Positions 31,545 through 40,915 of a stretch of DNA of 64,000 bases are shown piece by piece (the stretch's first letter is position 1; every line of letters begins with the position of its first letter). Under the pieces are notes generated by a model. It searched no databases, was not told the DNA's origin, and saw nothing but the letters and a program-made list of their open reading frames with translations. Made by a program: the position numbers and the translations under genes. The stretch lies in NCBI GenBank assembly GCA_963713505.1, contig CAVQMC010000025.1:62001-126000 (forward strand), in the 5' to 3' direction. The DNA comes from CAVQMC01 sp963713505. GTDB taxonomy: Bacteria > Bacteroidota > Ignavibacteria > Ignavibacteriales > Ignavibacteriaceae.

Positions 31545-31934
31545 ATGGGTGAAAAAGGGGAAGTGAAAAATAAATTATTAATAGTTGAAGATGATTTTGA
31601 AAATCAAAAATTTTTAAAATTATATTTAGGTAAATATTTTAATATAGAAATAAGTGATTCATTAAATAGTTCAATCGAATCTGCAAAAAACAATGACTTT
31701 GATATATTTCTTGTAGATATTTCTTTAAGTGGTTATGGCAATGGTTTGGATTTTATAACATATTTAAGAAAACAGTCTAAATACTTGCAAACTCCAATTA
31801 TTTGTATTTCTGCACATGTGTTTCCTGAGGACAGAAAAAATGCATTGAAAGCCGGAGCTACAAAATTTATTGCGAGACCAATAAAAAATAGTTTACTGCT
31901 TCAGACTTTAATGGAAAGCTTAGAAGAATATTAA
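31545..31934 (+). CDS. Single-domain response regulator (receiver only)
   Basis: 129-residue CheY-like receiver: acidic pair in VEDD, phosphoacceptor Asp in FLVDISLSG, Ser/Thr-region ICISAH and Lys in ARPIKN. No output domain. A strong GGGGG ribosome site lies 8-12 bases before the ATG. It is probably phosphorylated by the adjacent kinase and acts through protein contact or phosphorelay. Confidence 0.93.
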   Translation: MGEKGEVKNKLLIVEDDFENQKFLKLYLGKYFNIEISDSLNSSIESAKNNDFDIFLVDISLSGYGNGLDFITYLRKQSKYLQTPIICISAHVFPEDRKNALKAGATKFIARPIKNSLLLQTLMESLEEY

Positions 31935-32026
31935 TTGATATTATAAAAAAATATTTTAATTCATTATTAGTTTTAATAAACTCTTATTATTTTTAATATA
32001 AATTTATTTCAAAACAAGGATAAACG

Positions 32027-34822
32027 ATGAAAAAACTTTATACAATTTTCATTTTAATCTCATTGTTACCGGTTTTCACTTTTGCTCAGGAAGAATTTCC
32101 GGTATCTAATAAAAATCAATTAATTAATAATACAGTTTACAGTAATGCACCTGAAGAAGCAAAACATTCAGCTGCATTTGTAAGACAATGGCAATTCTTT
32201 GAACAAAGAGCATATCCAAATTCAACAATTCCTGAAAATGCTTATCAAAATTCCATTATTCAAAGAAATGCAATGGAATCAGGTGATAATCTAATTAATA
32301 ATGAAATAGCCTGGGTTAGTATTGGCCCGTCTCCGGGAGCATATTTTAACTATGGAAATATTTCTTCCAGAATTGTAACCGGTGCTTATGATCCAAGCAA
32401 TCCGAATGTAATTTATATCGGGGCAGCTAACGGAGGTGTTTGGAAAACTACTGATTCCGGAATTTCCTGGAATCCTTTAACGGATAATCAAGTTTCTATG
32501 GCTATGGGAGCTATAGCCATTGACCCCCAAAATACAAATATTATATATGCTGGCACTGGAGAAGCCACATACAGCGGAGCTTCTTATTTTGGATTTGGTT
32601 TACTGAAAAGTACTGATGCCGGAGGTTCATGGCAGCATATAACATCGGGTTTGCCAAGCCATACTTATTTTTCCCGAATAAAGATAAGACCCGGTCATAG
32701 TAATGAAGTGTTAGCTGCTATGGGAAATTCAGGATTATATTATAGCAGCAATTCAGGAATAAACTGGTCGTTAAAATGGTCAGGTAAATGCGATGATATC
32801 GTCTTTACTCCTTCAGGCGATACTGTTTTTGCAATTGGAGGCGGATCAGGAATGGTTCGGTCAACAGACGGCGGAGCTAATTTTACTTCTTTTGGTACCG
32901 GGTTAATAAGCGGACAAAGAATTCATTTTGATTTGTGCAAAGCAGATCCATCCGTTATGTATGCCGCAATTTATAATGGTGATGTATCTGTTTATAAATC
33001 AACTAACTATGGTACTAATTGGACACAGGCAGCACCCTCACAAGACTTTAACGGCGGGCAGGCGTGGTACGATTTGTATTGCAGAGTAAGTCCTTTTAAT
33101 CCAAATAATGTTTTTGTCGGAACCATTGATGTATATAGATCAACAGACGGCGGAGCAAATTTTACAAATATAACTTATGGTTATAGTAATGGACCTGTTC
33201 ATGTAGATCAGCATTATTTGTTTTTCCATCCGACTAACCCAAATACATTTTATGTATGTGATGATGGTGGAATTTATAAAAGCACGGATAACGGAAATTC
33301 ATTTATAAATATGAATCAAGACTTAACATTAACACAATTTTACAGAATAAAAGCAAGTCCGTTTTTACCGGGAAGAATTTTAGGCGGTACTCAGGATAAC
33401 GGAACCCAAGAAACCAATTCAACTTTAAATTGGGCGGCAGCTTTCGGCGGTGACGGCGGAGAAGTTAGTTTTAATCCTATTAATCAAAATTATATAATTG
33501 GCGAATCTCAGAACGGTGGACTAACTAGGACTATAAACAATGGAGCAAGTTGGAGTTATAATGCGACAAGCGGTATTGATGGAAGTGAAAATGTTGCCTG
33601 GGTTGCTCCTATAGTTGTTCACCCGGATAGCAGTGGAATTTTTTATGTAGCAAGACAAAAAGTATATAAAACTACAAATAACGGTGCAAACTGGGTTGGT
33701 ATTTCCGATTATTTAAATGGCGGAACTGCCGTAATGGAATTGGCAATCAGCAAAACTAATCCTGCAACTATGTATGCAACATCAAACAACAAAGTTTTCA
33801 GATCTGATGATCGCGGTTATAATTGGACTAATGTTACAAGCGGTTTACCAAATAAAACTATAACTTCTGTTTATGTTGATCCGTTGGATTATCAAACTGC
33901 ATATTTAACTTTCTCAGGTTACGGCACTTCTAAAGTGTATAAAAGCACAGATAACGGAAATCATTGGGTTGATATAAGCGGCAATCTTCCGGATTCACCT
34001 GCAAATGATATTTTTGTTTATAAAGATGATATAGCTCATCCTAACACTTATTTTGTTGCTATGGATATTGGTGTTTTTATGACACAGGATGACGGTCAAA
34101 ACTGGATAGAATTAGACAATGGAATTCCGAATACTGTAATTATGCACCTGGATTATTCTCCAACTACAAAAATGTTAAGAGCCGGAACCCATGGAAGAGG
34201 AGTTTACGAGGCATTTATCGATTTCTCAACTCCTGTTGAATTAAATTCTTTCAACGCTTCTGTAAATCAAAAAAATACAGTTAATTTAAACTGGTCAACT
34301 GCTTCCGAAACAAATAACCATGGTTTTGAAATTCAGAGGAAACTTAAAAAAATGGATTGGACAACAATCGGTTTTGTCGAAGGAAACGGAACATCTTCTC
34401 AACCACATAATTACAGTTACAAAGATGATATCAATAATTTAAAATACGACGGAAGAATTCTTTATAGATTAAAACAAATTGATTTTAACGGAGCTTCCAA
34501 AAATTCTAAATATGTTTATGTTGATGTAAATTATATTCCTGATGAAATTGCATTATACCAGAACTATCCGAATCCTTTTAATCCAACAACAACAATAACT
34601 TATTCTGTTTCAGAAGAAAGTGTTGTGAATTTAACCATTTATAATTCACTCGGACAAAAAGTTGCAGAACTTGTAAATGGAATTCAGAATCAAGGTATGC
34701 ATCAGGTTATTTGGGATGCTGAAAATATGGCTTCCGGAATTTACTTCTATTCTCTAAATGTAAAGGATAAAAACGGAATAAGTAAATTCAATCAAATGAA
34801 AAAACTTATTTTGATGAAGTAA
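32027..34822 (+). CDS. Secreted Asp-box (sortilin/BNR-like) propeller protein with type IX sorting domain
   Basis: 931 residues with a signal peptide (cleavage near FTFAQ). Residues about 90-735 contain about a dozen Asp-box repeats (KTTDSGISW, KSTDAGGSW, RSTDGGANF, KSTDNGNHW and others) typical of two VPS10/sialidase-like propellers. A spacer module (about 745-835) and the C-terminal sorting domain YQNYPNPFNPTTTITY...GIYFYSLNVKD follow. The sorting domain directs export through the type IX system and cell-surface attachment or release. No hydrolase catalytic residues can be named. It is likely an adhesin-like or substrate-binding surface protein. Confidence 0.88.
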   Translation: MKKLYTIFILISLLPVFTFAQEEFPVSNKNQLINNTVYSNAPEEAKHSAAFVRQWQFFEQRAYPNSTIPENAYQNSIIQRNAMESGDNLINNEIAWVSIGPSPGAYFNYGNISSRIVTGAYDPSNPNVIYIGAANGGVWKTTDSGISWNPLTDNQVSMAMGAIAIDPQNTNIIYAGTGEATYSGASYFGFGLLKSTDAGGSWQHITSGLPSHTYFSRIKIRPGHSNEVLAAMGNSGLYYSSNSGINWSLKWSGKCDDIVFTPSGDTVFAIGGGSGMVRSTDGGANFTSFGTGLISGQRIHFDLCKADPSVMYAAIYNGDVSVYKSTNYGTNWTQAAPSQDFNGGQAWYDLYCRVSPFNPNNVFVGTIDVYRSTDGGANFTNITYGYSNGPVHVDQHYLFFHPTNPNTFYVCDDGGIYKSTDNGNSFINMNQDLTLTQFYRIKASPFLPGRILGGTQDNGTQETNSTLNWAAAFGGDGGEVSFNPINQNYIIGESQNGGLTRTINNGASWSYNATSGIDGSENVAWVAPIVVHPDSSGIFYVARQKVYKTTNNGANWVGISDYLNGGTAVMELAISKTNPATMYATSNNKVFRSDDRGYNWTNVTSGLPNKTITSVYVDPLDYQTAYLTFSGYGTSKVYKSTDNGNHWVDISGNLPDSPANDIFVYKDDIAHPNTYFVAMDIGVFMTQDDGQNWIELDNGIPNTVIMHLDYSPTTKMLRAGTHGRGVYEAFIDFSTPVELNSFNASVNQKNTVNLNWSTASETNNHGFEIQRKLKKMDWTTIGFVEGNGTSSQPHNYSYKDDINNLKYDGRILYRLKQIDFNGASKNSKYVYVDVNYIPDEIALYQNYPNPFNPTTTITYSVSEESVVNLTIYNSLGQKVAELVNGIQNQGMHQVIWDAENMASGIYFYSLNVKDKNGISKFNQMKKLILMK

Positions 34823-34850
34823 AATTTTATTTTACAAGTTTATTTACCTT

Positions 34851-34884
34851 TTATTAGCACCGGGATTTATCCCGGTGCTAATAA
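34851..34884. terminator. Perfect 15-bp inverted repeat, probable terminator
   Basis: TTATTAGCACCGGGA and its exact complement around a TTTA loop, 28 bp after the stop of the Asp-box protein. A T-run is weak, so factor-independent termination is likely but not certain. Confidence 0.65.
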
Positions 34885-35010
34885 TATCAACTTTTCCGCT
34901 TATTTATCTATATATTCCCATCATCATAATCACCATTGTTTATTTATAATTCTGCGTTATTTTAACTAAATTTCATAATTATATTATTTCAAATAATTAA
35001 GGACGGATTA

Positions 35011-35949
35011 ATGAGTGCAATTGAAACTCATTCTTTAACAAAAATTTATTCTTCTTCCGGCAGAAGAAAAGTTCAGGCTTTAACTGAATTAAATTTGAAT
35101 GTTGAAAAGGGAACTATCTTCGGATTGCTGGGACCAAACGGAGCAGGAAAAACTACTTTAGTTAAAATCCTTTTGGGAATTACTTATCCAACTTCCGGCG
35201 GAGCAAAAATTTTAAATGAGAACATCAGCAACTACAAAATTAAAAGTAAAGTTGGATATCTTCCCGAAAATCATAAATATCCTCCTTATTTAAACGGCGG
35301 AGAAGTCCTGGAATTTTTCGGAAAATTAAGCGGAATGGAAGGTAATCATTTAAAGAAAAAAATAGATGAATTATTGGAATTAGTTCAACTCGGCAAATGG
35401 AAAAAAACTAAAATTAAAGCTTATTCAAAAGGAATGATGCAGAGACTCGGATTAGCACAGGCAATTTTAAATGATCCTGAATTAATATTTTTAGATGAAC
35501 CAACCGACGGCGTTGATCCAATTGGAAGAAAAGAAATAAGAGATATTTTAATCGAATTAAAAAATAAATCAAAAACAATTTTTCTTAACAGTCATTTACT
35601 TTCCGAAGTTGAATTAATAACAGACAGAGTAGGGATTCTAAATAAAGGAAAATTACTGCGGGAAGGAACAGTTAAGGAATTAACTGAGAAGAAAGCAGAA
35701 TATAAAATTTCTGTCGAATCAATTTTGAATGATCAGTTTTTCAAAGAAGAATTAAATGGAAATAATTTTATCAATATTGATCAGAATACATTTTCGGTTA
35801 AAGTCTCCGATGTAGACGAGTTAAATAAATTAATTGATAAATTAAGAGGAAAACAAATTCTTATAAAAGAAATTCAGCCTTACAAAAACACTCTTGAAGA
35901 AATGTTCATTTCCCTTATTAAAGAGTCTGATTCGGAGGTGAAAAAATGA
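35011..35949 (+). CDS. ABC transporter ATP-binding protein
   Basis: 312 residues: Walker A GPNGAGKTT, signature YSKGMMQRLG, Walker B LIFLDEPTDG, then a switch His in NSHLL. The C-terminal extension matches exporters of the CcmA/NatA type. It overlaps the permease gene by 4 bp. Substrate unknown; a lipoprotein gene completes the operon. Confidence 0.94.
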   Translation: MSAIETHSLTKIYSSSGRRKVQALTELNLNVEKGTIFGLLGPNGAGKTTLVKILLGITYPTSGGAKILNENISNYKIKSKVGYLPENHKYPPYLNGGEVLEFFGKLSGMEGNHLKKKIDELLELVQLGKWKKTKIKAYSKGMMQRLGLAQAILNDPELIFLDEPTDGVDPIGRKEIRDILIELKNKSKTIFLNSHLLSEVELITDRVGILNKGKLLREGTVKELTEKKAEYKISVESILNDQFFKEELNGNNFINIDQNTFSVKVSDVDELNKLIDKLRGKQILIKEIQPYKNTLEEMFISLIKESDSEVKK

Positions 35950-36767
35950 AAAACATTTTAGTATTAACCTGGTTTACTATAAGAGAAGCTTTGGCTAGAA
36001 AAGTATTTATGTTCTTTATAGGAATTTCATTACTTGTTCTTATTGGAATGATCCTGGCATTCAGTTTTATTGATACTAATCTCATAGTAACAGGAATGGC
36101 CAAATCGGATAGTGGACAAATGTTAAGCAGCGCGGTTGCAACTTTAGAATATATGATAATATCACCTTTATCCGGTTTATGTATTCTGCTTGCAATTTTT
36201 TCGAGCGCGAGTTTTATTCCTATCATGCTGGAAAAAGGAAACATTGATCTTTTACTTTCCAAACCGGTTTCCAGAAATCAATTAATATGGGGAAAATATT
36301 TTGGTGGAGTTTTAGTCGTTTTCCTGAATATTGCATTTTTAATTTTAGGTGTTTGGTTAATTATATCAATTAAATTTTCCCATTGGGATTTTTCATTTCT
36401 TTATTTGATTTTAATCATTTCATTCGCATTTGCAGTTTTATATTCTATTATTGTTTTATTCGGAATTTTAACAAGAAGTTCTATGCTGGGTATGATGCTT
36501 GCGTATTTTGTGTTTTTAATTTTAAGTCCGCTTTTAGCATTTGCCAATGATAGGTTGATTGAACTTATTGGCAGTAAAGTTTTAAAAGATATAGTTGTTG
36601 GTCTATATTATTTTATTCCAAAAACATCTGAGTTAATGGGAAAAATATCTGTTGCACTTGCATCAGGTAAAGCAATAGAAAGTTTTCAGCCTATTATTAC
36701 ATCTTTCTTATTTTTAATTTTGATGATGGGATTATCGATCTGGAGTTTTCAGAAAAAAGATTTTTAA
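35946..36767 (+). CDS. ABC transporter permease (ABC-2 type)
   Basis: 273 residues with six hydrophobic segments (first about 20-42) and the ABC-2 permease feature of a conserved cytoplasmic loop (KGNIDLLLSKPVSRNQLIWGKYFGG). A ribosome site GGAGG precedes the ATG inside the ATPase gene. Forms the membrane pore with the ATPase of 35011-35949. Confidence 0.9.
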   Translation: MKNILVLTWFTIREALARKVFMFFIGISLLVLIGMILAFSFIDTNLIVTGMAKSDSGQMLSSAVATLEYMIISPLSGLCILLAIFSSASFIPIMLEKGNIDLLLSKPVSRNQLIWGKYFGGVLVVFLNIAFLILGVWLIISIKFSHWDFSFLYLILIISFAFAVLYSIIVLFGILTRSSMLGMMLAYFVFLILSPLLAFANDRLIELIGSKVLKDIVVGLYYFIPKTSELMGKISVALASGKAIESFQPIITSFLFLILMMGLSIWSFQKKDF

Positions 36768-37721
36768 TTGAAAAAATATTTTTATTACATATCGTTAGCA
36801 TTAATTTTCGTATTTGGCTGCAGCAAGCCGCATAAACTTTATCCTGTTTCTAATGATCAGACTGAATTATTAAAACTGCTTCCTTATCAAACAGAATTTT
36901 TAATTTATGCTAATTTCAATAATATCAGAAAATCGGATTATTTAAATCAATTTTTAAAGAATTCATTTGAAAACAGGCAATCCGGCAAATGGCTTAGTGA
37001 TTTTGAAAGTAAAACTGGAGTAGGTTTAAAGTCAGGCGTAAATGAAATTATGATTGCAACAAGCTGGGAAAATAATAATTCAATCATTGTTAGTTTTGAT
37101 AAAAATCTGAGTAAAATTAAAAATTATTTTAATGACAAAAATAAATTTGATGTTGATAAATCAGGCGGAAGAACAATTTATCATCCAAAGAAAAATGTGA
37201 AGACTATTTTCACATTTGTTAATGATTCACTTTTACTAATATTAAACAATGATGAATATTTAAAAAATATTTCGGAATTGCCTTCAAAATCACTTGCTGA
37301 AAATAAGAATTTCATTCGCATTATTGAAAATATTCACTCAAAAAAATACTATTGGCTTGCTACAAATAACGGAAGTTATGCTGCAGAGTTGTTTAACCGG
37401 ATCTTATTGAAATATAAGAAGTTACCGGTGAGAAGCTTAATAAAAACTATTAGAAATATTACACTTTCTGTTGATGTAAAAAATGGCCTGAATATTGAAT
37501 CTGTTTGGGGGTGCGAGTCGAGTAAAGATGCAAGGCTTTTAGCCTCCGCAATTAGGGGAGCAATATCGATGGATATCTTAACCAAAGAAAACTATAAGCT
37601 TGGTAAGATATTGGATAAAACCGATGTTGATGTAGGAAAAAATATTATTTATCTGGAATTATATTTAACAAAAGATGATATTTCTGCGCTTAAAGATTTC
37701 GCTCAAAAAAACTTGAAATAA
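36768..37721 (+). CDS. Uncharacterised lipoprotein in ABC exporter operon
   Basis: 317 residues starting with TTG directly after the permease stop. Lipobox FGCS (Cys18). The mature part is predicted as an alpha/beta envelope domain (FLIYANFNNIRKSDYL, VGLKSGVNEIMIA), reminiscent of the DUF3352-like proteins, but I do not recognise it firmly. Probably works with the ABC pair at the outer face of the membrane. Confidence 0.55.
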   Translation: MKKYFYYISLALIFVFGCSKPHKLYPVSNDQTELLKLLPYQTEFLIYANFNNIRKSDYLNQFLKNSFENRQSGKWLSDFESKTGVGLKSGVNEIMIATSWENNNSIIVSFDKNLSKIKNYFNDKNKFDVDKSGGRTIYHPKKNVKTIFTFVNDSLLLILNNDEYLKNISELPSKSLAENKNFIRIIENIHSKKYYWLATNNGSYAAELFNRILLKYKKLPVRSLIKTIRNITLSVDVKNGLNIESVWGCESSKDARLLASAIRGAISMDILTKENYKLGKILDKTDVDVGKNIIYLELYLTKDDISALKDFAQKNLK

Positions 37722-37738
37722 AAATTTTAGGATTTGTA

Positions 37739-38674
37739 ATGCAGGAAGAAAAATTGAAATTAGAAGATCTTCTACAAAGATCAGGATTAAACAATACAAA
37801 AGACGGATTAAACAATATAGCAATTATTGGCGCCGGTATAATGGGACAGGGAATTGCTCAAACTATTGCTTCAGCAGGAATTGAAGTAATGGTAATTGAA
37901 AAAGATTCAGATCATTTGGGTAAAGCTCAAATAAATCTGGCGGAAAGTATAGACCGTGAAATTAAAAGATGGGTTATGACCCAATCTGAAAAAAAAGCAA
38001 TTTTAAGCAGAATTAAATGGTATCAAGATATTGATAAAATAAACGGCAGCGAATTAATTATTGAAGCTGTCGATGAAGACTTTGAATTGAAAAAGAAAAT
38101 TTTTCAAGAATTGGATAAAAGAGCTAAGAAAGAAACCATTTTTGTCTCTAATACTTCAACTTTAAGTTTAACGAAAATAGCTGAATGTACAAACCGGCCT
38201 GACAAAGTTATTGGTATGCACTTTTTGAATCCTGTTCCCAAAATACCTTTAGTTGAACTGGTTAAATGTCTGCACACTTCAAATAAGACTGTAGAAGTTG
38301 TAAAAGAATTTACAGCTAAGATTGGTAAAACTCCTGTAGAAGTTTATGAATATCCTGGATTCGTAACTACTAGAGCAATTGTTCCGCTTTTAAATGAAGC
38401 TATGTATATTTTACTTGAAGGAGTCGCAACAGCTAAAGATATCGATACTGCAATGAAGCTAGGTTATAATTTTGCTAATGGACCGCTGGAAATGGCGGAT
38501 ATGATGGGCTTGGATGAAGTGTTGGCTTGGATGGAAACTTTATGGAAAACATTAGGTGAACCTCGTTATAGAGCTTGCCCGATTTTGCGTAAGTTGGTAA
38601 GGGAAAGAAAACTCGGAAAGAAAACAGGAGAAGGTTTCTATAAATACGACGAAAACGGAAAAATTGTAGAATAA
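37739..38674 (+). CDS. 3-hydroxyacyl-CoA (3-hydroxybutyryl-CoA) dehydrogenase
   Basis: 311 residues. NAD-binding IIGAGIMGQGIAQTIASAG, catalytic region SNTSTLSLTKIAE...GMHFLNPVPKIPLVELV and the C-terminal domain VTTRAIVPLLNEAM match the family. Oxidises 3-hydroxyacyl-CoA or works in reverse in butyrate-type pathways. An extra N-terminal stretch of about 25 residues precedes the Rossmann fold. Acetate kinase follows 29 bp later, suggesting acyl-CoA/acetate metabolism. Confidence 0.92.
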   Translation: MQEEKLKLEDLLQRSGLNNTKDGLNNIAIIGAGIMGQGIAQTIASAGIEVMVIEKDSDHLGKAQINLAESIDREIKRWVMTQSEKKAILSRIKWYQDIDKINGSELIIEAVDEDFELKKKIFQELDKRAKKETIFVSNTSTLSLTKIAECTNRPDKVIGMHFLNPVPKIPLVELVKCLHTSNKTVEVVKEFTAKIGKTPVEVYEYPGFVTTRAIVPLLNEAMYILLEGVATAKDIDTAMKLGYNFANGPLEMADMMGLDEVLAWMETLWKTLGEPRYRACPILRKLVRERKLGKKTGEGFYKYDENGKIVE

Positions 38675-38703
38675 AAAAATTAAAAGGTTTTTAAGGAAAT
38701 TTT

Positions 38704-39927
38704 ATGAAAGTACTTGTTCTTAATTGCGGAAGTTCATCAATCAAATATCAATTTATTGATACTGATGAAAAACAGTCTTTGGCAAAAGGAATTGTAGAAA
38801 GAATCGGAATGACTGGTGCTGTTTTATCTCATCAAAGATATGACGGCGATGCTATAAAAGTCGTAGGGGAAATTCTCGATCATACAATTGCTATAGAATA
38901 TGTACTGGGAGTTATGCTTAGTAAAAATCACGGTGTTATTGATGAAAAAGAAGATATAGAGGCTGTCGGGCATAGAGTTGTTCACGGAGGTGAAACATTT
39001 TCAGGTTCAGTTCTAATAACTGATGAAGTAATTCAAGTTTTGCAGGATAATATTGAACTTGCACCGCTTCATAATCCGCCGAATCTAAAAGGTATTCAAG
39101 CATGCAAAAGAGTACTTCCAAATACTCCTCAGGTTGGTGTTTTTGATACAGCTTTCCATGTTCAGATGCCGCCCAAAGCTTATCTTTACGGCATTCCTTA
39201 TGATCTCTATAAAAAATATAAAATTAGAAGATACGGCTTTCACGGAACTTCACATTTATTTGTATCTAACAAAGCTGCAGAAATCTTAGATAAAAAAGTT
39301 GAAGATCTAAAAGTAATCACTGCACATTTGGGAAACGGCTGTAGTATGTCTGCAATTAAAAACGGCAGATCTATTGATACAACAATGGGATTTACACCTT
39401 TGGAAGGTTTATTGATGGGAACCAGAAGCGGAGATCTTGATCCATCTTTAATTCTTTATATAATGGGAAAAGAAGGATTATCTCTTCACGAAGCTGCTAC
39501 TTTATTAAATAAACACAGCGGACTAATCGGCATAAGCGGCGAAAGTAGTGACATGCGGGAAATTTTAGCTGCAGTGAAAAACGGACATAAACGTGCAAAA
39601 TATGCATTTGATATTTTTGTTTATAAAATAAAAAAATACATCGGCGCTTACGCGGCTGCACTTGGAGGTTTGGATGTTTTAGTTTTTACGGGAGGAATTG
39701 GTGAAAATGCTAAAGAAGTGAGAGAGGAAGTTTGTAAAGATCTGGAATTTTTAGGAATTGAATTCGATAACGAAAAAAACAATAAGAACGAAACATTTAT
39801 TTCCAAAGACTCATCAAAAGTAAAAGTGTTAAGAATACCGACAAATGAAGAACTTGTTATTGCAATGGATACAAGTTCAATTGCTGAATCTATGATTCAG
39901 AGTGAATCTGCTGAAAAAAATAATTAG
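38704..39927 (+). CDS. ackA: Acetate kinase
   Basis: 407 residues: N-terminal VLNCGSSSIKYQ, phosphate loop VGHRVVHGG, GFHGTSH, GNGCSMSAIKNG and FTGGIGENA. All family motifs are intact at normal length. It makes ATP from acetyl phosphate (or acetate activation). No phosphotransacetylase gene is visible in the window. Probably co-transcribed with the dehydrogenase before it. Confidence 0.97.
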   Translation: MKVLVLNCGSSSIKYQFIDTDEKQSLAKGIVERIGMTGAVLSHQRYDGDAIKVVGEILDHTIAIEYVLGVMLSKNHGVIDEKEDIEAVGHRVVHGGETFSGSVLITDEVIQVLQDNIELAPLHNPPNLKGIQACKRVLPNTPQVGVFDTAFHVQMPPKAYLYGIPYDLYKKYKIRRYGFHGTSHLFVSNKAAEILDKKVEDLKVITAHLGNGCSMSAIKNGRSIDTTMGFTPLEGLLMGTRSGDLDPSLILYIMGKEGLSLHEAATLLNKHSGLIGISGESSDMREILAAVKNGHKRAKYAFDIFVYKIKKYIGAYAAALGGLDVLVFTGGIGENAKEVREEVCKDLEFLGIEFDNEKNNKNETFISKDSSKVKVLRIPTNEELVIAMDTSSIAESMIQSESAEKNN

Positions 39928-40083
39928 AATTGTTTAAAATAATTTTCTAATTATAATTCAATTCTTAAAATAATGTTTTGCATTTCTTTCAAAATACTAT
40001 TTAATCTAAAATATTTTTAAATTTCATTTAAATTTCAAATTTGATTAAGTTTAAAAATAATAAAGACTATTTAGGGGATTACT

Positions 40084-40875
40084 ATGAATCTTGGAATAAA
40101 AGGTAAAAAAGCTTTAGTAACTGCTTCAAGTACCGGCATTGGAAAGGCTATTGCCGAGTCGCTGGTTGCTGAAGGATGCCAGGTTGCAATTTGTTCCAGA
40201 TCTAAAACTGATTTGGAAAAAACTGCGTTGGAAATAAAAAGAAAAACCGGTACGGAACCTTTCTGGACCGTTTGTGATATTACAAAACCCGAAGAAGTTG
40301 AAACCGCATACAATACTGTTACAAATAAAATTGGCTCAATAAATATTTTAGTTAATAACTGCGGCGGTCCTTCACCGGGAAATTTTTTAAAGTTAAAAGA
40401 AAATGAATGGCAGGATGCATTTGATCTTGTATTATTAAGTGCAGTCAGATTTTCCAATCTTGTTGTTCCAGATATGATTGTACAGGAATGGGGAAGAATA
40501 ATTAATGTAACCTCAATTTCCGTCAAACAGCCTATTGATGATTTAATATTATCTAATTCACTGAGAAGCGGGGTAGTTGGTTTTGCAAAATCATTAAGTA
40601 ATGAACTTGCACGCTATAATATTACCGTAAATAATGTAGCTCCGGGTTATACTTTAACCAATCGTCTTTACGAATTAGCGGTTTCAAGAGCAAAAGAAGA
40701 TAAAAAATCACATGAAGAAATTTTAGCGGAAATGTCTAAAAAAGTTCCAATGAACAGGTTAGCACGTCCTGAAGAAATTGCTGCACTTACTGCTTTTCTT
40801 GCTTCCAATAATGCAAGTTATATTACAGGAAATACAATTCACGTAGATGGCGGAATAATTAAAAGTATATTTTAA
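40084..40875 (+). CDS. Atypical short-chain dehydrogenase/reductase
   Basis: 263 residues: glycine-rich ASSTGIGKAIAESL for NADP binding, NNCGGPSPG in place of the usual NNAG, C-terminal VDGG motif. Catalytic Ser is present in INVTSIS, but the Tyr-x-x-x-Lys position, 13 residues later, reads Ser-Asn-Ser-Leu-Arg. Thus the normal proton-donor Tyr and Lys are absent. It may use other residues or serve as a binding protein. Monocistronic with a terminator after it. Confidence 0.88.
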   Translation: MNLGIKGKKALVTASSTGIGKAIAESLVAEGCQVAICSRSKTDLEKTALEIKRKTGTEPFWTVCDITKPEEVETAYNTVTNKIGSINILVNNCGGPSPGNFLKLKENEWQDAFDLVLLSAVRFSNLVVPDMIVQEWGRIINVTSISVKQPIDDLILSNSLRSGVVGFAKSLSNELARYNITVNNVAPGYTLTNRLYELAVSRAKEDKKSHEEILAEMSKKVPMNRLARPEEIAALTAFLASNNASYITGNTIHVDGGIIKSIF

Positions 40876-40880
40876 GAAAA

Positions 40881-40904
40881 AAGGGCTGTTGAAAAACAGC
40901 CCTT
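40881..40904. terminator. Convergent bidirectional terminator
   Basis: Stem AAGGGCTGTT/AACAGCCCTT with a GAAA loop, A-run before and T-run after. Between the SDR gene (+) and the sugar dehydrogenase gene (-). Confidence 0.88.
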
Positions 40905-40915
40905 AAATTTTTTAA

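Noticed and set aside
34851..34884. Transposon end or attachment site
   Set aside because: Single copy, no direct repeats or recombinase near; a terminator-like hairpin explains it.
40084..40526. Antisense ORF across the SDR gene
   Set aside because: It mirrors the third codon position of the SDR gene and has no family motif; typical shadow frame.
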